Shown here piece after piece: positions 1-4,998 of a stretch of 12,063 bases of DNA (the first letter of the stretch is position 1; each line of letters begins with the position of its first letter). The translations under genes and the position numbers were made by a program. Below the pieces are notes generated by a model that searched no databases, was not told the origin of the DNA, and was given only the letters and a program-made list of their open reading frames with translations. The DNA is taken from positions 1 to 12,063 of the forward strand of contig JAUVVP010000016.1 of the NCBI GenBank assembly GCA_030604585.1. The letters are read 5' to 3'. The stretch is from Planctomycetota bacterium (GTDB lineage Bacteria > Planctomycetota > Brocadiia > SM23-32).

Positions 1-1
1 C

Positions 2-226
2 GACGTCGTCAGCGACGTGCTTGGCGTCAACGTGACGGAGATCACCCCCGACTCGCGCTTTGTCGAGGACCTCGGGGCGGAATCCATTCAGAGCGTCGAA
101 CTGGTCGCCGCGTTCGAGGAGGAGTTCGACATCGAGATGGAGGAGGAGACCGCCCTGCAGGTGGAGACTGTGGCAACGGCCGTTGACTTCATCGCCGACG
201 TCATCGAGCAACAGCCGGGTCAGTAA
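2..226 (+). CDS. acyl carrier protein, 5' end missing
   Basis: This is the C-terminal part of an acyl carrier protein; the reading frame is open from the window edge, so the start lies outside. ACPs carry acyl chains on a 4'-phosphopantetheine arm in fatty acid or polyketide synthesis in the cytoplasm. The frame contains the typical helix-II region DLGAESIQSVELVAAFEEEF, where the serine of ESI is the expected attachment site (the usual motif is DSL, so Glu replaces Asp and Ile replaces Leu). It is followed by the acidic EEEFDIEM stretch and a final helix ending VDFIADVIEQ, as in ordinary ACPs. A GTG at 17 is in frame but lies too far into helix I to be a convincing start. The next gene, nagB, begins 65 bp downstream. 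Whether this ACP serves fatty acid synthesis or a specialised pathway cannot be told from here. Confidence 0.9.
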   Translation, partial: DVVSDVLGVNVTEITPDSRFVEDLGAESIQSVELVAAFEEEFDIEMEEETALQVETVATAVDFIADVIEQQPGQ

Positions 227-291
227 CGCAGCGGAGCCAACGGTTGGCTCGAAAGCGTGCGCTCCCCCCATGACTGCGGAAAGGAATCGCT

Positions 292-1077
292 ATGAAGGTC
301 ATTATTGTGAGGGACTCCGAGGAGATGAGCGACCGGGCGGCCGAGACCGTCCTGGACGCCCTGGCGCAGAAGCCGGACCTGGTGCTCGGCCTGGCCACCG
401 GCAGCACCCCCGAGGGACTCTACCGAAGGCTGGTCAAGGCGCACAAGAACGAGGGGGTCGACTTCTCGCGGGTCGTCACGTTCAACCTCGACGAATACGT
501 GGGCCTGGCGCCCGAGCATCCGCAGAGCTACCGCTACTTCATGAACGAGAAGCTCTTCGACCACGTCAACGTCAAGCCGGAAAACACCCACGTGCCCGAC
601 GGCCTGGCCGAGCCGTTGCTGGAACACTGCGCCGAATACGAACGGATGATCGATGACGCCGGCGGCATAGACCTCCAGGTGCTCGGCGTCGGGGGAGACG
701 GACACATCGCCTTCAACGAGCCCGGCACCTCGCTCGGGTCGCTCACCCACGTGGCAGCGCTGACCCGCGAGACCATCGAGGACAATGCGCGGTTCTTCGA
801 CAGCGCCGACCAGGTCCCGTGCTTCGCCGTGACCATGGGCATAGGTTCCATCCTCAAAGCAAGGAAGTGCATCCTGCTGGCCAGCGGGTCGAACAAGGCG
901 CACCCCGTCAGGGCCGCCATCGAGGGGCCGGTGACCAGCTCGATAACCGCCTCCGCCCTCCAGATGCACCCCGACACCGTGGCCATCGTGGAGCAGGACG
1001 CGGCGGCACATCTGGAGCGCCTCGAGTTCTACCGCTGGCAGCAGCAGAACTGGCACCTCATCGCCGACAAGCTGTGA
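292..1077 (+). CDS. nagB: glucosamine-6-phosphate deaminase
   Basis: The 261-residue product converts glucosamine 6-phosphate to fructose 6-phosphate and ammonia, the last step of amino sugar catabolism into glycolysis. Length matches the family (266 in E. coli). Visible signatures are the phosphate-binding loop LATGSTPEGLYRRL (34-47), FNLDEYVGL (64-72, catalytic Asp67 and Glu68) and GVGGDGHIAFNEPGTS (132-147) with Asp136, His138 and Glu143, equivalent to E. coli Asp141, His143 and Glu148. The ATG is preceded by AAGGA at 281-285 with 6-nt spacing. An ungapped comparison with E. coli NagB, recalled from memory, puts His153 and Ala155 where the enzyme has the allosteric GlcNAc6P-binding residues Arg158 and Lys160, so this enzyme is probably not activated that way. 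A terminator follows, separating it from the MATE gene. No nagA or nagE neighbour is in view. Confidence 0.97.
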   Translation: MKVIIVRDSEEMSDRAAETVLDALAQKPDLVLGLATGSTPEGLYRRLVKAHKNEGVDFSRVVTFNLDEYVGLAPEHPQSYRYFMNEKLFDHVNVKPENTHVPDGLAEPLLEHCAEYERMIDDAGGIDLQVLGVGGDGHIAFNEPGTSLGSLTHVAALTRETIEDNARFFDSADQVPCFAVTMGIGSILKARKCILLASGSNKAHPVRAAIEGPVTSSITASALQMHPDTVAIVEQDAAAHLERLEFYRWQQQNWHLIADKL

Positions 1078-1105
1078 GCCGCAATGTCATCAAGCCATCG
1101 TTCGG

Positions 1106-1134
1106 AGGGGCGGGTCGTGAACCGCCCCTTTCTT
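1106..1134 (+). terminator. intrinsic terminator after nagB
   Basis: AGGGGCGG (1106-1113) pairs perfectly with CCGCCCCT (1122-1129) across an 8-nt loop, and the pyrimidine tract TTTCTTCTT follows directly. It starts 28 bp after the nagB stop and ends 30 bp before the next gene, so it should end the nagB transcript. Confidence 0.75.
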
Positions 1135-1163
1135 CTTGGGCAGGCACGGGCGGCGACTGACCG

Positions 1164-2504
1164 ATGAGACGAGACCTGACCAGCGGCAGCATATCGGGCA
1201 ACATCCTCTCCCTGGCCTGGCCGACCGCCGTCGCCATGCTGTTGCAGACGGCGTTCAACGTAGTTGACGCCATCTTCCTTGGCAGGATCAGTGCGGGGGC
1301 GATCGCCGCCGTCACCATCGTCTTCCCGGCCGTCTTCCTGATGTTCGCCTTCTCGGCCGGCATAGGCGTCGGAACCACGTCGCTGATCGCACGCTGCCTG
1401 GGCAGCCACAGGGAGGAGACAGCGCACAGCGCCGCCAGCCACGCCTTCGTGCTGGCTGCCGCCATGAGCCTGTTCTGCTGCTGGGCGGGCCTGACCTTCC
1501 AGAAGTCCCTGTTCCCGCGCTTCGGCGCGGACGCCGGCACCCTGCCCCTCGTCTTGCAGTACAGCACGTGGATCTTCGGCGGGAGCGTCTTCCTCTTCTT
1601 CGGCACCGCCGCCGCCAGCATACTGCGCGCAGAAGGCGACATGAGAACGCCGATGCGGGTCATGGTGATCTCGGTCCTTCTGAATGCCGTGTTGGACCCC
1701 CTGCTCATCTTCGGCATCGGATTCTTCCCCAGGCTCGAGGTGACCGGCGCCGGGATAGCCACGTTCGTATCCAGAGCGGTCGGATGCGTCCTGCTCCTTG
1801 CGTGCGTGTTCAGGGGCCGGACGTCCGTGAAGGTGCGGTTCAGGGGCATTGCCTACGACGGCGCCATAGTGCGCAGCATCCTGCGGGTGGGCGTGCCCAC
1901 GTCGGCCAACCAGGTGATAATGTCGGTCAGCTTCATGTTCTTCAACACGATACTGGGCGCCTTCGGCACGGACGCTATCGCGGCCTACGGCCTGGTAATC
2001 AGGCTGAACCAGATCGTCATCCTGCCGTGTCTCGGCATCGCCACGGCCGTTATCACGATAGTCGGCCAGAACGTCGGCGCGAGGAAGTTCGACAGGGCTG
2101 AGTCCACGGCCTGGCGCGCGGCCCTCTATGCGATAGTCATCATGGAGGCCGTGGGCGTGATGTTCTTCCTCATGCCGCGCCCCTTCATGCGCGTCTTCAC
2201 CGCCGAGGGCCAGGTCATCGCCTACGGCATCTCGTGCCTGCGGATCGTGTCGCTGACCTACATGTTCATCGGCGTCAGCATCATCATGGGGTCTGCTTTC
2301 CAGGGGGCGGGCAAGGGCCTGCCTGCCCTCGGGATCACGGCGCTCAGGTTGCTCATACTGGCCGTGCCGGGCGCCTACGCCCTTTCGAGGCCCTTCGGAC
2401 TGAACGGCGTCTGGATGGCCATGGCCGCCTCGACGGTGATCGCCAGCATCGTCAGCGCCATCTGGTTCAAGTCCGGCACCTGGAAGCACTTGCGGCCGGC
2501 CTGA
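1164..2504 (+). CDS. MATE-family multidrug/toxin efflux transporter
   Basis: This 446-residue inner-membrane protein has about twelve hydrophobic segments in two halves, the standard size and layout of a MATE exporter, which expels organic cations or drugs in exchange for Na+ or H+. Family-like features are the N-terminal DLTSGSISGNILSLAWP region, LRAEGDMRTPM (154-164) in the loop after helix 4, NAVLDPLLIFG (174-184), VPTSANQVIMS at the start of the second half, and GQNVGARKFDRA after helix 8. The start is chosen because the N-terminus matches the family. No good Shine-Dalgarno sequence precedes it (GGGCGGCGACTGACCG), so translation may be weak. It is cut off from nagB by a terminator, and no clear promoter is visible in the 86-bp gap. 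The gene uses at least ten AUA and about ten AGG codons by eye. The substrate cannot be predicted. Confidence 0.93.
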   Translation: MRRDLTSGSISGNILSLAWPTAVAMLLQTAFNVVDAIFLGRISAGAIAAVTIVFPAVFLMFAFSAGIGVGTTSLIARCLGSHREETAHSAASHAFVLAAAMSLFCCWAGLTFQKSLFPRFGADAGTLPLVLQYSTWIFGGSVFLFFGTAAASILRAEGDMRTPMRVMVISVLLNAVLDPLLIFGIGFFPRLEVTGAGIATFVSRAVGCVLLLACVFRGRTSVKVRFRGIAYDGAIVRSILRVGVPTSANQVIMSVSFMFFNTILGAFGTDAIAAYGLVIRLNQIVILPCLGIATAVITIVGQNVGARKFDRAESTAWRAALYAIVIMEAVGVMFFLMPRPFMRVFTAEGQVIAYGISCLRIVSLTYMFIGVSIIMGSAFQGAGKGLPALGITALRLLILAVPGAYALSRPFGLNGVWMAMAASTVIASIVSAIWFKSGTWKHLRPA

Positions 2505-2538
2505 GCCGCCCTCCGAGCCGCCGCTGCGCCCCAGCCCC

Positions 2539-2574
2539 AACGTGGAGTGCCGCGCCAACGCGGAGTGCCGCGCC
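2539..2574. repeat. 18-bp tandem direct repeat, two copies
   Basis: AACGTGGAGTGCCGCGCC (2539-2556) is followed immediately by AACGCGGAGTGCCGCGCC (2557-2574), with one mismatch. It lies just after the MATE stop codon, in non-coding DNA. It could be the edge of a dispersed repeat, but no further copy is in the window. Confidence 0.85.
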
Positions 2575-2624
2575 CACCTTCTGTCGGCTGGCCGACATCG
2601 ATCTGGCGTGGGCAGGGCTTTTTC
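2572..2624 (+). terminator. possible terminator after the MATE gene
   Basis: GCCCAC (2572-2577) pairs with GTGGGC (2608-2613), enclosing a second perfect stem GTCGGC/GCCGAC (2583-2588 with 2591-2596). AGGGC and a run of five T (2619-2623) follow. The arrangement resembles a branched terminator for the MATE transcript, but the long internal loops make it less certain than the one after nagB. Confidence 0.4.
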
Positions 2625-2666
2625 TCATCTGAATATCAACTTTATTCATTTTCTTGCTTTGTGGGC

Positions 2667-2695
2667 TTGACATATTCAAGTATTCGTGCTATATT
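2667..2695 (+). promoter_or_regulatory. strong sigma-70 promoter for the DUF2089 operon
   Basis: A perfect -35 box TTGACA (2667-2672), a 17-bp spacer and a -10 box TATATT (2690-2695, five of six consensus bases) lie in an AT-rich island (2624-2697) that could also act as an UP element. The predicted start near 2702 leaves a leader of only about 16 nt, consisting almost entirely of the ribosome-binding site AGGAGG (2706-2711), 6 nt before the ATG. Confidence 0.85.
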
Positions 2696-2717
2696 ATCCC
2701 CGGAAAGGAGGGAACCG

Positions 2718-3074
2718 ATGGAAACTGCTGAACTGCGCTGCGCCCGGTGCGGACAACCGATGCAGATCGTCCGCTACCATTGCGAGGCCTGCGATCTGGT
2801 GCTGGAGGGCACTTTCGGCCTCCCGCCCCTTGCGCGCCTGACGCTGCGGGACCAGGTCTTCGTGACCAGCTTCCTGCGCGTGCACGGCAACATCACGAAG
2901 ATGGAGGCCCTACTCGGCATCAGCTATCCGACCGTGAAGAACCGCCTGAACGCCATCGTCGAGCAACTGGATGCGGCGTTTCAGGGCCCGGAAGACCCGG
3001 CGGCCGTCCTCGAGCGGCTCGCACGAGGCGAGATAACCGTTGACCAGGCGTTGGAGATGCTCACCGAACCATGA
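2718..3074 (+). CDS. DUF2089 zinc-ribbon/HTH protein with SHOCT-like tail
   Basis: This 118-residue protein is probably a small DNA-binding regulator. Residues 8-25 form a zinc ribbon with two Cys pairs (Cys8/Cys11 and Cys22/Cys25). Residues 57-84 (GNITKMEALLGISYPTVKNR and onward) look like a helix-turn-helix, a combination typical of DUF2089 proteins. Residues 97-116 (VLERLARGEITVDQALEMLT) resemble the short SHOCT-like helical module also seen at the N-terminus of the third gene of this operon. The ATG at 2718 is preferred over in-frame upstream starts because AGGAGG lies 6 nt before it and a near-consensus promoter lies just upstream; an upstream start would fall before the promoter. Its stop overlaps the next start (ATGA), indicating translational coupling. 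The target is unknown; autoregulation of the operon is a reasonable guess. Confidence 0.85.
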   Translation: METAELRCARCGQPMQIVRYHCEACDLVLEGTFGLPPLARLTLRDQVFVTSFLRVHGNITKMEALLGISYPTVKNRLNAIVEQLDAAFQGPEDPAAVLERLARGEITVDQALEMLTEP

Positions 3075-3328
3075 TCCCCCCGGTGCTTGTCACAGTGAAG
3101 GTCAACCGCGTCTTCATCCCCGTGCCGTTGCTGCTGCTCTGGCCGCTGCTGGCGGCGGCCCTGGTGATCGCCCAGGTCGTGCTGCCCTTCGTGCGCGTTG
3201 CGCACACGACGCCCGGCCAGCGGGCCCTGATGCCCCTGGCCGCGGTTCGGCTTCTGGGAGCGCTGCGGGGCTTGCGGGTGGACGTGGATGCACACGACGG
3301 AACCGGAGTGCACATTCGGTGCTGGTGA
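3071..3328 (+). CDS. small single-span membrane protein of the DUF2089 operon
   Basis: This 85-residue protein is not a named family I recognise. It has one strongly hydrophobic segment (about 17-42) preceded by VTVKVNRVFIPVP, then a short basic amphipathic stretch, and it ends LRGLRVDVDAHDGTGVHIRCW. The start overlaps the stop of the DUF2089 gene as ATGA, so the two are likely translationally coupled, and the SHOCT-like gene starts 37 bp later. Two pieces match the third protein of the operon: VKVN followed by a Pro-Leu-rich stretch (9-22 here, 78-89 there), and the ending LxVDVDxxxxxxVxIxC (68-84 here, 132-148 there). It looks like a membrane-anchored relative of the C-terminal domain of that protein. 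A role as membrane sensor or anchor is inference only. Confidence 0.7.
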   Translation: MIPPVLVTVKVNRVFIPVPLLLLWPLLAAALVIAQVVLPFVRVAHTTPGQRALMPLAAVRLLGALRGLRVDVDAHDGTGVHIRCW

Positions 3329-3365
3329 CCCGGCGCCATCCTTTCGAGAATGGAGGAGGAGGAAG

Positions 3366-3815
3366 ATGGACGAGAATAGGATGAAGATCCTGGAGATGGT
3401 GGCCGAAGGCAAGGTGTCCGTCGAGGAGGCCCAGAAACTCCTGGGTCGCCTGCAGAGCGGCGGCGAGGCAACCACCGTGGCCGTCGGGGAGCGGGCCGCG
3501 CTCGCCGCAGACGTGAGCCTGCTGGCGGCCGAGCGCCCCATCCCGAAGCACCCGAAGTTCCTGCGGGTGATCGTCAACGTGAGCGAAGACGAGGCCGTGA
3601 AGGTCAACATCCGGGTGCCGCTGGCGCTCCTGCGTACCGGCATCAAGCTGACCGCCCTGCTGCCGCAGCAGGCACGCGAGCAGATCGAGCAGCAGGGCAT
3701 CAACCTGGAGGCGCTGTCCCAGCTCGACACCGACGAGTTGATCGAGGCCCTGGCGGCCCTCACGGTCGACGTAGACGTCGAGAACGCCGTGGCCGTCCGC
3801 ATCTTCTGCGAGTGA
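3366..3815 (+). CDS. SHOCT-like domain protein (YvlB/LiaX-type N-terminus)
   Basis: This 149-residue cytoplasmic protein begins with a SHOCT-like helical module (MDENRMKILEMVAEGKVSVE, continuing EAQKLLGRL) of the type at the N-terminus of YvlB/LiaX-like envelope-stress proteins. A variable linker (31-60) follows, then a strand-rich region RVIVNVSEDEAVKVNIRVPL (67-86), a helical part (87-130) and a final strand pair LTVDVDVENAVAVRIFCE. The ATG at 3366 is chosen over an earlier in-frame start because GGAGGAGGAAG lies just before it and the protein then begins as the family does. It is the third gene of the operon starting at 2718, and its N-terminal module resembles the tail of the first protein. 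Its last 23 codons and the downstream DNA are duplicated at 4843-4914. Function is probably regulatory; the partner is unproven. Confidence 0.8.
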   Translation: MDENRMKILEMVAEGKVSVEEAQKLLGRLQSGGEATTVAVGERAALAADVSLLAAERPIPKHPKFLRVIVNVSEDEAVKVNIRVPLALLRTGIKLTALLPQQAREQIEQQGINLEALSQLDTDELIEALAALTVDVDVENAVAVRIFCE

Positions 3816-3959
3816 GGCCAACCTTGCCGACGACGCATTACCCCGTAGGGGCACGGCGCGCCGTGCCCCTACATCATTCGGCCCCGTCCCGGGCTCCGTT
3901 CACCCGCCCGAGCACGCGATCACCCCGCGCTGCTCGCCCCCCTTGGGCGCGCGCGGGAC
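3742..3959. repeat. 218-bp direct repeat, copy 1 (SHOCT-like gene tail plus palindrome)
   Basis: This segment aligns without gaps to 4841-5058 (constant offset 1099) with roughly 13 mismatches by eye. It includes the last 24 codons of the SHOCT-like gene with the stop, a 28-bp perfect palindrome, and a distal part ending near GGGAC. Copy 1 contains the native gene end, so it is probably the older arrangement. Most mismatches lie outside the palindrome, and four cluster in the last 20 bp. Confidence 0.95.
3845..3872. repeat. 28-bp perfect palindrome, copy 1
   Basis: GTAGGGGCACGGCG is followed immediately by its exact reverse complement CGCCGTGCCCCTAC. It resembles the REP-like palindromes seen between genes in many environmental genomes. 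It lies 29 bp after the stop of the SHOCT-like gene and could form a strong 3' hairpin in RNA from either strand, although no U-tract follows. An identical copy lies at 4944-4971. Confidence 0.95.
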
Positions 3960-4220
3960 GAAGCAGGTGCAGTACGCGCGCCTCGCCCTCCGCTCCTCCG
4001 CGTGTTGATGACCGAACTGCCTTCCGCTACGATTGTCCAGGCCCGTACGGCCTCGATAAGGCCTTTCGGAGCGATAGCGCACTGTTCCGCGGTGAGGGAC
4101 CTCATGGGCAAAGAGAACCTGAAGGAGTTCGTCAGTGAGCGTGCGCCAATCGGGGCGGCGGGGCGTATGTGGGCAGCCAGCTCAGCGCAAGCCGGCAACA
4201 CCTGACGGTAGGAGCACCCG
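3960..4220 (+). other. leader stretch of cassette 1, no gene seen
   Basis: These 261 bp lie between the end of repeat copy 1 and the membrane-protein gene at 4221. I see no convincing coding region: the short open frames have no family resemblance. A possible promoter lies at 4005-4033, which would give an untranslated leader of about 180 nt. No known riboswitch consensus was recognised. The stretch has no counterpart beside copy 2, so it belongs to the DNA between the repeats. Confidence 0.5.
4005..4033 (+). promoter_or_regulatory. possible promoter for the cassette 1 gene
   Basis: TTGATG (4005-4010), a 17-bp spacer and TACGAT (4028-4033) each match four of six consensus bases. The spacing is ideal but the boxes are modest, and the start would lie about 180 nt before the gene at 4221. 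Confidence 0.35.
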
Positions 4221-4778
4221 ATGTTTGAAGAGAAACGTCCAACGTGTGTGACAGTAATCGGCTGGGCATGGATCGTCATCGGTGGCCTGACGTCCCTCTC
4301 TGCCATTATGGCTCTTTTTGCTTCTCTCGTGATCGGCCAGATGTCACAAGCACATCTCGAAGCGCAGGAGAGCATCCCGGGCATTTTTAGGTTCTTCCCG
4401 TTGCTGGCCATTGTCCAGATAGGTGTTGCTGTGCTTTGGCTCGTCGCAGGCATCAATTTCCTCAAGCTGAAACCGTGGTCTCGAAGCATCCTGGAGGCCT
4501 CGAGTTGGTTACTGCTCCTCTTCGTTATTGGCTTCGGGATCTTCTGGCTCTTCGGTTGGGTGTCAATGGCATCAGGACATGGCCCGCGGGGATTCGACGT
4601 GATGGGCGCTGTGATGGGAGTAGTCATAACTGGGATCTACGCTGTCCCCCTGGGAATCATGGTGAAGTACCTGAGGGGACACAAAGTTAGGACTGCAATG
4701 ATCGGATCTGCGGAACCATCCGCTCCAGCCGAGCCTGGACAGCCAGGGGCTTCGGATCCGTCTGCTCCGGGCGGCTGA
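4221..4778 (+). CDS. four-span membrane protein of unknown function (cassette 1 cargo)
   Basis: This 185-residue protein has four hydrophobic segments (about 10-38, 55-80, 92-116 and 126-148) and a soluble tail (160-185) rich in Ala, Pro, Ser and Gly. The start RPTCVTVIGWAWIVIGGLTS is of a kind common in small uncharacterised membrane proteins; I recognise no named family or catalytic motif. The ATG has TAGGAG at 4209-4214 with 6-nt spacing. Its base composition is visibly less GC-rich than its neighbours, with many T-ending codons, which suggests a different origin. It lies alone between two direct copies of a 218-bp segment containing the end of the SHOCT-like gene, and it is convergent with rtcA. 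It may be an acquired gene; its function is not inferred. Confidence 0.8.
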   Translation: MFEEKRPTCVTVIGWAWIVIGGLTSLSAIMALFASLVIGQMSQAHLEAQESIPGIFRFFPLLAIVQIGVAVLWLVAGINFLKLKPWSRSILEASSWLLLLFVIGFGIFWLFGWVSMASGHGPRGFDVMGAVMGVVITGIYAVPLGIMVKYLRGHKVRTAMIGSAEPSAPAEPGQPGASDPSAPGG

Positions 4779-4842
4779 GCTTGCCCTTAGATGGCATTGA
4801 CAACTCAAGCCTGACGGTTCGGCCGGCAGACGCCGATGCTTC

Positions 4843-4914
4843 GAGGCCCTGGCGGCCCTCACGGTCGACGTGGACGTCGAGAACGCCGTGGCCGTCCGCA
4901 TCTTCTGCGAGTGA
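4843..4914 (+). pseudogene. orphaned 3' fragment of the SHOCT-like gene
   Basis: This encodes EALAALTVDVDVENAVAVRIFCE and a stop, identical in protein sequence to the end of the gene at 3366-3815 (one synonymous base change). There is no start codon, ribosome-binding site or remaining domain. It is a duplicated gene tail and not an independent gene. Confidence 0.9.
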
Positions 4915-4943
4915 GGCCGACCTTGCGGACGACGCATCACCCC

Positions 4944-4971
4944 GTAGGGGCACGGCGCGCCGTGCCCCTAC
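4944..4971. repeat. 28-bp perfect palindrome, copy 2
   Basis: Identical to 3845-3872. It lies between the end of cassette 1 and the stop codon of the minus-strand rtcA gene (27 bp away), where its hairpin could close convergent transcripts from both sides. There is no U-tract, so it may work as an RNA-stabilising end and not as a terminator. Confidence 0.95.
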
Positions 4972-4998
4972 ATCATTCGGCACCGTCCCGGTCTCCAT

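Noticed and set aside
220..1056. Long minus-strand open frame opposite nagB
   Set aside because: nagB carries every catalytic motif on the plus strand; the opposite frame is a by-product of codon bias.
1029..2558. A 509-codon open frame on the minus strand opposite the MATE gene
   Set aside because: It is antisense to a clear family member, is rich in Arg, Gly, Asp and Glu from GC-biased codon positions, and has no family-like sequence.
4034..4220. Riboswitch upstream of the four-span membrane protein
   Set aside because: Phrases such as GCCGGCAAC look superficially like parts of known riboswitches, but no complete SAM, cobalamin, TPP, glycine or c-di-GMP consensus is present.
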